NCBI GenBank assembly: GCA_000799755.1
Contig: JUHI01000030.1
Location: forward strand, 1-52,767
Origin: Martinezella tropici
GTDB taxonomy: Bacteria; Pseudomonadota; Alphaproteobacteria; Rhizobiales; Rhizobiaceae
Direction of reading: 5' to 3'
DNA length: 52,767 nucleotides
The position numbers were made by a program, and so were the translations under genes. The notes under the pieces were generated by a model. It saw only the letters and a list, made by a program, of their open reading frames with translations. It was not told the DNA's origin and made no database searches. Of the stretch, positions 43,315 to 52,767 are shown one piece after another (position 1 is the stretch's first letter; each line of letters starts with the position of its first letter).

Positions 43315-45144
43315 ATGCTGAGATTGAGGTTCATTTTGACTTTCGGATACCGTTTTTTCCGATCCTTGGGACTGGCCGCGAGCGTTGCAGTGATGGCGCC
43401 GGCATGTCTTGCCTTTGCGCAGACGGCCTCGCAGGTGACGCCGCAGAGCTTCGAACCGCAGTTGCAGAAGCAGAACAGCGGCATCGTCATTCCCGAAGCG
43501 TCCGGTCCTGTCGCCCCCAAGGGGGCGGAGAAGCTCACCGTCCGACTGAAGGCCGTCAAGGTCGAAGGCGGGCTTCCAGGCTTTGCCGAGGATGAAGCGC
43601 GCCTGAAGAAGAACCTGACTGGCAGCCCTGTGACGGCAGCCGCCCTCTTCGAGGCGGCGGGTCAGCTCGAGCGGGCCTACGGCGCCAAGGGATACGGCCT
43701 GGTGCGTGTGGTGTTGCCGGCACAGCGCCTGATCGATGGCGCGACCTTGCGCATCGTCGTCATCAATGGCTTCGTCGAAAGCATCGACACCTCGCATCTT
43801 CCCGAGAATATCCGCGAACGCATTGCCAAGATGCTCTCGCCGCTGGTGGGCGAGAAGGGGATGTCCAACGATGAGATCGAGCGTCGGCTGCTTTTGGCCG
43901 GCGACCTGCCGGGCACGGTGCTGCGTTCGACGCTGTCGCGCGGCACGAAGCCCGGCGGCAGCGTGCTGACGATCGAGGCGCGCTACAAGCCAGTCACGGG
44001 CTTCGTCTCGGGCGACAACAATTCCACCGACGCGCTCGGCAAATACAACACCGGCGTCGGTCTGGACTTCAATTCCGTGTTCGGCTTCGGCGAGCTCTTC
44101 TATCTGAGAGCCTCTGGTGCGCCGCGTTTCGGCGGTGACGAAGGCTATTTCACCGGCGCGCCGCGCAACCGGTCTTTGGCCGGGGGTGTAACCCTGCCGA
44201 TCGGCATCGACGGGCTGACGCTGAACCTTGAAGCCACCGCGTCGCGCACGACGCCGGAGGCGAGCACATTCGGTCTGCAGTTCATGTCGGACTTCACGCG
44301 CTATTCGGCCCGGCTTGCCTACCCGCTGATCCGCTCACGCGAGTTCACGCTTAACCTCAATGGCGGCTTCGATGCGCAGGACGAAGAACTTCAGTTTCTC
44401 AATGGCGGCGGTGTCGCACTGTCGAAGGATCGGCTGCGCATCCTGCGCACAGGCGCGGATCTTTCCTGGTATGTATCCGGCGATGCCCTTGTCAGCGCCG
44501 GCCTGACTGGGTCTTTCGGCATCAATGGGCTTGGGGCACGCAGCGCGGCCGATGCCGATGGCAGCGGCACGCCCTTATCACGCCAAGGCGCGGATGCCGA
44601 TTTCCAGAAGGTCGAGGTCAATCTCGGCTATCGCCAGCCGATCGCCGAGCATCTGGTCTTCGATCTCCGCGCGAAGGCGCAGACCTCCTTCGGCCAACCG
44701 CTGCTCAATTCCGAGCAGATCGGCCTCGTCTCCTCCTCAGGCCTGTCGAACTTCCCAACCGGCTCGATGCAGGGCGATTCAGGCTTCGTGCTGCGCGCCG
44801 AGGCGCAGTTCCCTTTCATTGCCAGCTTCACCTTGCCGTTCGGCTGGCCGGAATTCCCGGCGCAGCAGGGAACCGGTCTGCCGGATGGAACGACTACGGG
44901 CGGCGGCGTGGTGGTTTCGCCTTACCTGTTCGGCGCCTATGGCGGCGCCAAGCTCTACCAGCCGACGGCGCTGGAGAGTGGCTTCTCGCGCGGCGCGGCC
45001 TATGGCCTCGGCCTGTGGCTGGCTGCGGCCGAGCAGGCGAGCTTCAACAGCACCAACGTCAATCTTGAATACGGCCGTGTCGAGCACTTCGGCGATGGCT
45101 CTAACGACAACCGCTTCACCGTCTCGGCGGCGTTTCAGTTTTAG
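43315..45144 (+). CDS. TpsB outer-membrane transporter (ShlB/FhaC/HecB family)
   Basis: A 609-aa translocator of two-partner secretion. Signal peptide (FRSLGLAASVAVMAPACLAFAQ, cleavage near residue 40) is followed by a POTRA-type region (KLTVRLKAVKVEGGLPGFAED to GFVESIDTSHLPENIRERI, residues ~75-170). The rest is a 16-strand barrel region ending NRFTVSAAFQF with the C-terminal Phe needed for outer-membrane assembly. The 712-aa frame beginning at 43006 includes unrelated upstream sequence; ATG 43315 begins the basic leader. It exports the adhesin encoded 10 bases downstream. Confidence 0.9.
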   Translation: MLRLRFILTFGYRFFRSLGLAASVAVMAPACLAFAQTASQVTPQSFEPQLQKQNSGIVIPEASGPVAPKGAEKLTVRLKAVKVEGGLPGFAEDEARLKKNLTGSPVTAAALFEAAGQLERAYGAKGYGLVRVVLPAQRLIDGATLRIVVINGFVESIDTSHLPENIRERIAKMLSPLVGEKGMSNDEIERRLLLAGDLPGTVLRSTLSRGTKPGGSVLTIEARYKPVTGFVSGDNNSTDALGKYNTGVGLDFNSVFGFGELFYLRASGAPRFGGDEGYFTGAPRNRSLAGGVTLPIGIDGLTLNLEATASRTTPEASTFGLQFMSDFTRYSARLAYPLIRSREFTLNLNGGFDAQDEELQFLNGGGVALSKDRLRILRTGADLSWYVSGDALVSAGLTGSFGINGLGARSAADADGSGTPLSRQGADADFQKVEVNLGYRQPIAEHLVFDLRAKAQTSFGQPLLNSEQIGLVSSSGLSNFPTGSMQGDSGFVLRAEAQFPFIASFTLPFGWPEFPAQQGTGLPDGTTTGGGVVVSPYLFGAYGGAKLYQPTALESGFSRGAAYGLGLWLAAAEQASFNSTNVNLEYGRVEHFGDGSNDNRFTVSAAFQF

Positions 45145-45154
45145 GATAGCAGCG

Positions 45155-48100
45155 ATGACCCCACAGACGAACCGTCGGACGTTCAGCAATGGAGTGCTTT
45201 CGCACAGAACCCGGACGCACAAGGTCCGGCTCGTCGCGCTTCTGGCGTCGACGGCGCTTGCCCACGCGACGGTGGCGCCGGCTCAGTCACTGCCTTCAGG
45301 CGGGCAGGTGGCAGCGGGTAGTGCCACGATCGGGACGCCGTCGGCCGGCGCCTTGACCATCAACCAGACGAGCGGCAGCGCCGTCGTCAATTGGCAGAGC
45401 TTCAATGTCGGCAAGGCCAATCGCGTCACCTTCGTCCAGCCCGATGCCAATGCGGCCATCCTCAATCGCGTGACCGGTGAGACAAGCTCGACCATATCAG
45501 GCCAGATCACTGCTAATGGCCAGGTCTATCTGATCAATCCGAACGGTATTGCGATCACCAGTTCAGGCACGGTCAAGGCAGGCGCCTTCGTCGCCTCGAC
45601 ACTCGGCATCTCCGATGACGACTTCATGAGCGCCAAGAGGAGCTTTACTGGTAATGGCGCCTCTGCCCCGGTGACGAACGCCGGTGCGATCACCATCAAT
45701 CGCGGCGGCTACATGGCGCTGATCGGTGGCACGGTCGCCAATGCCGGTGTCATCACCGTGCCGATGGGTAAGGCAGCCTTGGGATCCGGCGAACAGGCAA
45801 CGCTTGATCTGTCCGGCGACGGCTTCCTGCAGGTGGCGGTACCGACCAAGGCGGGCGGCAGTAGGGCGCTGGTCGACAACAGCGGCAAGATTTCTGCCAG
45901 AGGCGGCGCGGTGCAGCTCACCGCCGCTGCAGCCAAGGATATGGCGCGGCAGGCGGTCAACATGTCGGGCACGATCGAGGCCAACGGCGTTTCCGGCAAG
46001 AGCGGCGATATCACGCTCACCGGCGGCGACGGCGAAGTGGCGGTTTCGGGCACGCTCGATGCCGGCAATGCCGCCGGTAAGGGCGGCAAAGTCACCGTGA
46101 CGGGCCGGTCGATCAAGCTTGCCTCCGCCAAGGTGAACGCGTCCGGCAAGACCGGCGGCGGCACGGTCAATATCGGCGGCAACCGTCAGGGGAAGGGCCT
46201 GCTGCAGCATGCCGAGACGCTTGATGTCGACGCCCATACCGTCATCAATGCCAATGCAGTCACCACGGGCAGTGGCGGCAATGTCGTCTTATGGTCGGAC
46301 GACCTGACGAACTTTGCCGGCACGATCACGGCGAAGGGTGGCGCGCTTTCGGGCAATGGCGGCGAGGTCGAGGTCTCGGGCAAGGCGCGGCTCTCCTATG
46401 CCGGCCTGACGGACCTGACAGCCGCCCACGGTTCCTTCGGCAATCTGCTGCTCGATCCCTACAACGTCACCATCTCGACGGCGACCGACAGCAATTCCTC
46501 TGGCTTCACCGCGTCAGGCAATGGCAGCATCATCAATGTCAATACGCTCACCAATGCACTCGCCACCGCAAATGTCATGGTGACAACCGGCTCGTCGTCG
46601 GATGCGGCCAATCCGCAGGCGGGCACCATCACGGTGGCCGCGCCGATTGCCTGGACCTCCGGCTCGACGCTGACGCTGAATGCGGCCTCGGATATCAACA
46701 TCAACGCCCCCGTCACGCTCGGCGCGGGTGGGCTGGCGCTTTCCTCCGGCGGCATCGTCCACTTTGCCGCGCCGGTGACGGTCAAAGGCGCGGGCACCGT
46801 CGATATCGAGGCGAGCGATTATGATTTCGGCCTGGCCAATTCCGGCTTCACCGGATCGCTGACCTACGTCAATGCCGATGGCACGGCTGCGACGAGCGAT
46901 CAGGGCGGCGTGCTGAAGATCAACGGGCAGGCCTATACGCTGCTCTATTCGATGAGCGATCTCGACGGCACCAATGGCGCGCTGAACCTCGCCGGCAATT
47001 ACGCGCTCGCCCAAAATCTCGACGCGACCGGCAACAGCTATACGACCGGCGTCATCGCGGGCGGCAATTCCGACATTTATGTTCTGGGTGTTTTCTCCGG
47101 CACGTTCGAGGGCCTCGGCCACAGGGTCGCGAACCTGACGATCACGGGTAGCGCAGACAATATGGCTGGCGGAAGCTATTATGTCGGTCTCATCGGCGAT
47201 TCCACCGGCACCATCCGCGATATCGGCGTCACCGGAGCCACGGTCGGTGGGTTGAGCTACGTCGGCGGCCTCGTCGGATATCAATCCGGTGGCTCGATCA
47301 GCAACGCCTATGCCACGGGTGCGGTCATTGGGAACGAATATGCCGGTGGCCTCGTCGGCGAAAACGACGGCTCGATCCGCAACGCCTATGCGACGGGTGC
47401 GGTTAGACCGTCCGTCAATATCGCTACCTCGTCCGACACTTTCGGCGGCCTGGTGGGCTACAACACCGGCTCGATCAGCAACGCCTATGCGACGGGCGCG
47501 GTCAGCGGGGTCGGCGAGCGCGGCGGCGGCCTCGTCGGGCAAAACGACGGCACGATCAGCATCGCCTATGCGACGGGTGCGGTCAGCGGGTTTAACGGCT
47601 ACGTCGGCGGCCTCGTGGGCTACAACAACGGCTCGATCAGCAACGCCTATGCCACGGGTGCGGCCCGCGTGACCACCGCGCACAATGGTGACTCCGACGT
47701 TGGCGGCCTCGTGGGCTACAACGGCGGCTCGATCACCAACGCCTATGCCACGGGTGCGGCCATCGGGAACGCCTATGTCGCCGGCGTTGGCGGCCTCGTG
47801 GGCGACAACCGCGGCTCGATCACCAACGCCTATGCCACGGGTGCGGTCAGCGGGAGCGCCTATTTCGGCCTTGGCGGCCTCGCGGGCTATTCGAGTTCTG
47901 GTGCCACGGTCACCAATTCCTATTACGACATCAACACCACGGGCTTCAACACCACGAACCAGACCTCCGACCCCTCGGGCGCGACCGGCCTGACGACGGC
48001 GCAGTTCCAGGACGGCTCGTCCGCTTCCCGCCTCGGCGGCGCGTTCACCGTGACATCGGGCCTTTACCCCTATCTCACCAGCTTCTTCCCGAACGGGGTG

Positions 48101-51100
48101 CAGGCGATCTCGGGCAGTGCTTATACGACTGTAGGCCTGACGCCGGCGGGCGTCTTCAATGGTAGCAGGACGCCGGCGAGCTTGGGCCTCAATGGCGCTA
48201 TCTCCGTGACGGCGTTTGCCAATGGCACGAGCTTCGGCTCGGCCACGACGGGCGCGAACGGCTATTATTACATCTTCGGCGCGGCGGGCTCGATCACAGC
48301 GGGCAATTCGCTCGTCGCCTATACCAGCGCCAATGCAACGACCGGCGCGGCCAATTCCGCGACGCTCATGACGGCGACAAGCGCGGCCAACCAATCCGGC
48401 CTCAATCTCTTTGGCAATGCGTTGACCGTTGCGACCTCGGCGACGACGCTGTCATCCGCCGAGGCCGGCGCCACTTTAAGCAGCGCGCGGGCCAGCGCCA
48501 TCACCGCCGCCGGCGGCGATGCAACGGCAAGCGCGGCCATCAACGCCATCACGGGCCAAGGGTTCATCGCAACCGGTGCCAGCTTCACCATCGATCAAGC
48601 GGTCGATACGGCCAACACGCTCTTCGTAGGGACGACCGCCGCCGGCGCGCCGGTCACGGTCGCGAATGCCATCACCATCGAAAACGGCGGCAGCGTCGGG
48701 CTTGTGGCCGCCGGCGCTCTGACGGTGAATGCGCCCATTACAGTCAAGGGTGCAGGCGGCGTTGGGCTGGGCTTCGACCAGAACACGACGACGCCGTCCG
48801 TCACCGATCTCTCGTTCGGCCTGACGCCGGCGGGCTTCAAGGGCGGTGTTACCTTCGCCAACGCCGATGGCTCGGCGGCGACGTCAAGCCAAGGCGGCAC
48901 GCTCGCGATCAACGGGCAAGCCTATAAGTTGCTCTACAACAACTCGGATTTGGCGCTCTTCGTCCTGATGAACCCCGACGTTAATTACGCGCTCGCCGGC
49001 AATCTCGACGCGACCGGCTTCAACACGGGCGACTTTGTCAGAATTTCGCAAGACGGTTTTTTCTCCGGCACGTTCGAGGGCCTCGGCCACACGGTCGCGA
49101 ACCTGACGATTGCTGGCGGCTCAGATGCGTATGAGGGTCTCATCGGCTATTCCATGGGCACCATCCGCGACATCGGATTCACCGGCGGCGAGGTCAGCGG
49201 GGACAGCCACGTCGGCTGGCTCGTCGGCCAGAACCTGGGCACGGTCAGCAACGTCTATGCGACGGGCATCGCCAACGGTGCCTCCTATGTCGGCGGCATC
49301 GCCGGGGAAAACGACGGCACGATCAGCAACGCCTATGCGACGGGTGCGGTCGGCGGGAACAACACCGTCGGCGGCATCGCCGGCCAAAATGTCGGTACGA
49401 TCAGCAATGCCTATGCCACGGGTACGGTCAACGGGGGCAGCTCCATCGGCGGCATCGCCGGCTATAACGGCGGCACGATCAGCAACGCCTATGCGACGGG
49501 CGCGGTCGGTGTGGTCGGCGGGCTCAGCTCCATCGGCGGCCTCGTCGGCTATAACCGGGGCACGATCAGCAACGCCTATGCGACGGGTGCTGTCAGCGGA
49601 AGCAGCAATGTCGGCGGTCTCGCCGGCCAAAATGTCGGCACGATCAGCCACGCCTATTGGGACACATCGACGAGCGGGACCACAACCGGCATCGGTTCGG
49701 ACGGCAACAATCAATCCGGCAATATCACCGGCCTGACGACGGCTGAGATGCTGGACCCCTTCACCTTCATCACTGCCGGATGGGATTTCGCCAGCGTCTG
49801 GGGCAAGTCGACGACGGGCGCCAATGGTGGTTATATGATGCTGCGCTCGCTCAGCAGCGGGTTCTATGACGACTATGTCAAGATCGGCAACGGCAGCCGT
49901 ATCTATGGCGACGCCAATTCCACGATCGCCGGCGCGACGCTGTCGGGCCTCGGCACAGGCAATGTCTCGCTTGCCTGGGGCAGCGCGATTACGGGCAGGA
50001 CCAATGCCGGAACCTACAACTATTCCGACCCCGATATCGTCTCGGTGACGGAGAACGGCTCCCGCACGGCCTATGTCGATTATGGCGGCACGCTGACGAT
50101 TTCGCAGCGCGTGCTGAACCTTTCGGGCAGTAGCACCTATAACGGCACAACCAATGTCGCAGCCCCAGGTCTCTCGCTCAGCAATCTCGCCAATGGCGAG
50201 ACGCTGACGCTGATCGGCGGGGGCTCCATGGCCGACAAGAATGTCGGCACCGGCAAGGTGCTGTCGCTCGGCACGCTGGCTCTGGGTAACAGCATCAATG
50301 GTGATGGCGGCCTTGCCTCGAACTATACGCTGATCGGCGGCACCGACACGGTCGACATTGCCAAAGCGACGATCTCGTCGATCTCAGGCATCACGGCCGG
50401 CAACAAGATCTATGACGGCAATGCGAACGCGACGCTGAACACTTCCGGTGTGGTCTTCAATGGCATGGCGGCGGGCGACAGCTTGACCCTCGGCAATGGC
50501 GTCACCGGCGCCTTCTCTGACAGGAATGCCGGCACCGGCAAGACTGTGACGATCTCGGGCCTCCTGCTCAACGGTACGGATGCCGGCAACTATACGCTTG
50601 CCCTGGATACGGCGACGACCACGGCCGATATCACCAAGGCGACGATCTCTGACATCACCGGCATCACGGCGAACAACAAGACCTATAATGGCAACACGAC
50701 TGCCGTACTGAACACCGCGGGTGCGGGCTTCACCGGCATCGTCGCCGGCGACACGCTAACGGTTGCGACCGCGACCGGCACGTTCTCCGACAAAAATGCC
50801 GGCGCCGGCAAGACGGTCACCATCTCCGGCTTGACGCTCGGCGGCGCGGATGTCGGCAATTATGCGCTTGCCTCCGATGCGGCGACGACCACGGCCGATA
50901 TCGCCAAGGCGACAATCTCTGACATCACCGGCATCACGGCGAACAACAAGACCTATAATGGCAACACGACTGCCGTACTGAACACCGCGGGTGCGGGCTT
51001 CACCGGCATCGTCGCCGGCGACACGCTAACGGTTGCGACCGCGACCGGCACCTTCTCCGACAAGAATGCCGGTTCGGTCAAGACGGTTAACATCTCCGAC

Positions 51101-52767
51101 TTAACGCTCGGCGGCGCGGACAACGGCAACTATACGCTTGCCTCCGATACGGCGACGACCACGGCCGACATCACCAAGGCCTATGTGTTCTTCGGCGGCA
51201 CCAGCGTCAACACCAAGACCTATGACGGGACGACCGCAGCCACCGTCAATATCTACACGATACCGATCAACGGCGATGACATGCAAGTTGGCTACACGAG
51301 CGCCAACTTCTCCGACAAGAATGCCGGCATGTCCAAGACGGTCGCCGTCGATGGACTTTACATAAGCGGCGCCGACGCCAACAATTACCAACTTGGCATC
51401 GCCAACACGACCAGCTACGGCACCATAACCCCTGCCATCATCTCTGCGATCACCGGCATCACCGCCGGCAACAAGACCTATGACGGCACGACCAATGTGG
51501 CGTTGAACACTGCAGGCGCCGTCTTCAATGGCATGATCGCAGGCGATAGCCTGACGGTCGGCACCGCGCTCGGCGCCTTTTCCAATGCCAATGCCGGTAC
51601 CGGCAAAACGATCGGCATCTCCGGACTGACGCTTGGCGGAGCCGACGCGCAGAACTACAGGCTGGATACGAATACGGCCACGACGCTCGCCGATATCGGC
51701 CAGCGTGTCGTCAACCTCTCGGGCAGCCGCACCTATAACGGTTCGACGGATCTCGAGGCCTCGATCTTCACGCTGTCGAACCTGGCCGGCGGCGAAACGC
51801 TGACTCTGTCCGGCACCGGCACCATGGCCGACAAGAATGCCGGCTCGGGCAAGGGCGTGACGCTTGCGTCACTGGCTCTGGGCGATGGCACGAATGGCGG
51901 CCTTGCCTCAAACTACACGCTGGCGGGCGGCACGGATACGGTCGATATCGCCAGGGCTATGATCTCATCGATCGGCGGGATCATCGCCAACGGCAAGATC
52001 TATGACGGTACGAAGGATGCGACGCTGAACACAGCGGGCGCCGTCTTCAGCGGCATGGTGCCGGGGGACACGCTTTCGCTAGGCAACGGCTTCAGCGGCG
52101 CCTTTTCCGACAAGAACGCCGGCACGGGCAAGACGGTCACCATCTCCGGCCTGTCGCTCGGCGGGGCGGATGCCGGCAACTATACGCTTGCTTACAACAC
52201 GGCCACGACACTTGCCGACATCGCCAAGCGCGCCATCACGGTCACGACCGACGGCGCACACCGTACCTATGGCGATGCCAATCCGGGCTTCACCTATACC
52301 GTCGGCGGGAGCGGCCTCGTCGCAGGCGATACGCTCTCGGGAGCGTTGGCTACCTCCGCGACGACGGCGTCGGGGATCGGCAACTACGGCATCACGCTCG
52401 GCACGCTTGCTAACTCGAACTACGACATCAGCTATACGGGTGCCGACCTGGCAATCACCCCGCGGGCACTGACAGTGACGGCGGATGCGAAATCGAAGAC
52501 CTACGGTGATGCCAACCCGGCGCTGACCTATACAACCTCAGGCTTGGTCAACAACGACACGCTCTCCGGATCGCTTGTGACTTCAGCAGGACAATATTCC
52601 GGCGTGGGCGGCTACGGGATCACTCTCGGCAGCCTCGGCAACGCCAATTACGCGATCACCTATAATGCGGCCAATCTGACGGTCACTCCGCGTGCGCTGA
52701 CGGTAGCGGCGGATGCGAAGTCGAAGATCTATGGCGATGCAAACCCGGCGCTGAGCTACGCGACCTC
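45155..52767 (+). CDS. TpsA filamentous-haemagglutinin-like adhesin, 3' end outside window
   Basis: An open frame of more than 2,537 residues from ATG 45155; the reading frame at the window end agrees with the start. A long signal region ends near ATVAPAQS (residue ~45). The TPS domain (VNWQSFNVGKANRVTF, ILNRVTGE, GQVYLINPNGIAI; residues ~65-150) carries the NPNG secretion motif. GLUG-type repeats (YVGGLVGxNxGSIxNAYATGAV) lie at residues ~680-915 and ~1330-1500. From residue ~1570 onward are MBG/YDG repeats of ~90 residues (YDGTTNVALNTAG...). It is the secreted partner of the upstream TpsB, probably a surface adhesin. Minus-strand frames up to 626 aa here are antisense shadows. Confidence 0.92.
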   Translation, partial: MTPQTNRRTFSNGVLSHRTRTHKVRLVALLASTALAHATVAPAQSLPSGGQVAAGSATIGTPSAGALTINQTSGSAVVNWQSFNVGKANRVTFVQPDANAAILNRVTGETSSTISGQITANGQVYLINPNGIAITSSGTVKAGAFVASTLGISDDDFMSAKRSFTGNGASAPVTNAGAITINRGGYMALIGGTVANAGVITVPMGKAALGSGEQATLDLSGDGFLQVAVPTKAGGSRALVDNSGKISARGGAVQLTAAAAKDMARQAVNMSGTIEANGVSGKSGDITLTGGDGEVAVSGTLDAGNAAGKGGKVTVTGRSIKLASAKVNASGKTGGGTVNIGGNRQGKGLLQHAETLDVDAHTVINANAVTTGSGGNVVLWSDDLTNFAGTITAKGGALSGNGGEVEVSGKARLSYAGLTDLTAAHGSFGNLLLDPYNVTISTATDSNSSGFTASGNGSIINVNTLTNALATANVMVTTGSSSDAANPQAGTITVAAPIAWTSGSTLTLNAASDININAPVTLGAGGLALSSGGIVHFAAPVTVKGAGTVDIEASDYDFGLANSGFTGSLTYVNADGTAATSDQGGVLKINGQAYTLLYSMSDLDGTNGALNLAGNYALAQNLDATGNSYTTGVIAGGNSDIYVLGVFSGTFEGLGHRVANLTITGSADNMAGGSYYVGLIGDSTGTIRDIGVTGATVGGLSYVGGLVGYQSGGSISNAYATGAVIGNEYAGGLVGENDGSIRNAYATGAVRPSVNIATSSDTFGGLVGYNTGSISNAYATGAVSGVGERGGGLVGQNDGTISIAYATGAVSGFNGYVGGLVGYNNGSISNAYATGAARVTTAHNGDSDVGGLVGYNGGSITNAYATGAAIGNAYVAGVGGLVGDNRGSITNAYATGAVSGSAYFGLGGLAGYSSSGATVTNSYYDINTTGFNTTNQTSDPSGATGLTTAQFQDGSSASRLGGAFTVTSGLYPYLTSFFPNGVQAISGSAYTTVGLTPAGVFNGSRTPASLGLNGAISVTAFANGTSFGSATTGANGYYYIFGAAGSITAGNSLVAYTSANATTGAANSATLMTATSAANQSGLNLFGNALTVATSATTLSSAEAGATLSSARASAITAAGGDATASAAINAITGQGFIATGASFTIDQAVDTANTLFVGTTAAGAPVTVANAITIENGGSVGLVAAGALTVNAPITVKGAGGVGLGFDQNTTTPSVTDLSFGLTPAGFKGGVTFANADGSAATSSQGGTLAINGQAYKLLYNNSDLALFVLMNPDVNYALAGNLDATGFNTGDFVRISQDGFFSGTFEGLGHTVANLTIAGGSDAYEGLIGYSMGTIRDIGFTGGEVSGDSHVGWLVGQNLGTVSNVYATGIANGASYVGGIAGENDGTISNAYATGAVGGNNTVGGIAGQNVGTISNAYATGTVNGGSSIGGIAGYNGGTISNAYATGAVGVVGGLSSIGGLVGYNRGTISNAYATGAVSGSSNVGGLAGQNVGTISHAYWDTSTSGTTTGIGSDGNNQSGNITGLTTAEMLDPFTFITAGWDFASVWGKSTTGANGGYMMLRSLSSGFYDDYVKIGNGSRIYGDANSTIAGATLSGLGTGNVSLAWGSAITGRTNAGTYNYSDPDIVSVTENGSRTAYVDYGGTLTISQRVLNLSGSSTYNGTTNVAAPGLSLSNLANGETLTLIGGGSMADKNVGTGKVLSLGTLALGNSINGDGGLASNYTLIGGTDTVDIAKATISSISGITAGNKIYDGNANATLNTSGVVFNGMAAGDSLTLGNGVTGAFSDRNAGTGKTVTISGLLLNGTDAGNYTLALDTATTTADITKATISDITGITANNKTYNGNTTAVLNTAGAGFTGIVAGDTLTVATATGTFSDKNAGAGKTVTISGLTLGGADVGNYALASDAATTTADIAKATISDITGITANNKTYNGNTTAVLNTAGAGFTGIVAGDTLTVATATGTFSDKNAGSVKTVNISDLTLGGADNGNYTLASDTATTTADITKAYVFFGGTSVNTKTYDGTTAATVNIYTIPINGDDMQVGYTSANFSDKNAGMSKTVAVDGLYISGADANNYQLGIANTTSYGTITPAIISAITGITAGNKTYDGTTNVALNTAGAVFNGMIAGDSLTVGTALGAFSNANAGTGKTIGISGLTLGGADAQNYRLDTNTATTLADIGQRVVNLSGSRTYNGSTDLEASIFTLSNLAGGETLTLSGTGTMADKNAGSGKGVTLASLALGDGTNGGLASNYTLAGGTDTVDIARAMISSIGGIIANGKIYDGTKDATLNTAGAVFSGMVPGDTLSLGNGFSGAFSDKNAGTGKTVTISGLSLGGADAGNYTLAYNTATTLADIAKRAITVTTDGAHRTYGDANPGFTYTVGGSGLVAGDTLSGALATSATTASGIGNYGITLGTLANSNYDISYTGADLAITPRALTVTADAKSKTYGDANPALTYTTSGLVNNDTLSGSLVTSAGQYSGVGGYGITLGSLGNANYAITYNAANLTVTPRALTVAADAKSKIYGDANPALSYAT
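47200..47900 (+). repeat. GLUG repeat array within the adhesin
   Basis: Seven or so repeats of ~26-36 codons with the DNA core AACGCCTATGCSACGGGTGCGG encoding NAYATGA, separated by GGCCTCGTSGG (GLVG). A second, similar array lies at 49140-49650. Repeat number could change by slippage. Confidence 0.75.
50645..51185 (+). repeat. 270-bp tandem repeat in the MBG region
   Basis: Two successive 90-codon units begin at 50645 and 50915. The first ~135 bases of each are identical or nearly so at the DNA level, while the second halves have diverged, suggesting recent partial gene conversion or duplication. Confidence 0.75.

Noticed and set aside
46514..48394. 626-aa open frame on the minus strand
   Set aside because: It is antisense to the adhesin repeats; its Arg/Asp-rich repetitive product is the mirror of the GLUG coding repeats, and the plus frame is continuous and recognisable.
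47200..49650. Possible CRISPR array because of regular repeats
   Set aside because: Repeats are in-frame protein-coding GLUG motifs with variable lengths; no cas genes and no unique equal-sized spacers.

Overview
The window looks like alphaproteobacterial DNA of the rhizobial order (Hyphomicrobiales). It opens with the 3' end of a 5S rRNA gene followed by an initiator tRNA-Met, the usual end of an rrn operon in that group. A rhizobial-type trb conjugation operon and GC-rich coding DNA support this. I do not claim a genus.

Layout. (1) 1-485: rrn operon end (5S rRNA, a spacer full of small hairpins, tRNA-fMet). (2) About 486-14,800: a defence-rich island. It holds a retron with its promoter, a flanked msr-msd-like RNA, a possible 44-aa peptide, an XRE protein and a reverse transcriptase (RT). 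It continues with a 1265-aa protein ending in a PD-(D/E)XK nuclease domain, an XRE repressor, a decayed IS gene, a two-gene operon of a PD-(D/E)XK nuclease and a second, non-retron RT, an HNH nuclease, and a large serine recombinase with two small partner genes. The 13 bases at the 3' end of the tRNA recur exactly at the far end of this segment. (3) 14,800-15,040: tandem attachment-like units, each a tRNA-end sequence followed by a terminator hairpin. (4) 14,650-18,830: a second, opposing serine recombinase, a PIN toxin-antitoxin pair and an Mrr-like protein. (5) 18,850-20,090: an unknown gene and trbB, both missing their 5' ends at the same junction. (6) 20,090-29,656: trbB(truncated)-C-D-E-J-K-L-F-G-I plus a DUF2274 gene, then a convergent LysR gene. 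No relaxase or coupling protein is present. (7) 30,690-36,000: an MFS remnant, two tandem paralogous MFS exporters divergent from a LysR gene, and a glutathionyl-hydroquinone-reductase-like GST. (8) 36,200-39,390: a second copy of the recombinase/TA/Mrr cassette with a nonsense mutation in the recombinase and a truncated Mrr gene. (9) 39,764-43,138: TetR regulator, MFS transporter and an unknown protein around a palindrome-rich promoter region. (10) 43,315-52,767: a two-partner secretion system, TpsB transporter and a giant TpsA adhesin that runs off the window.

How it fits together. Serine recombinases appear to have inserted elements repeatedly at the 3' end of tRNA-fMet, stacking a defence island and a conjugation-derived element and leaving att-plus-terminator scars. 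The two 3.1-kb cassettes are direct repeats flanking about 21 kb. The most interesting candidates for an undescribed system are the RT-nuclease operon (8,740-11,099) and the retron with its putative small hydrophobic peptide (709-2,502).
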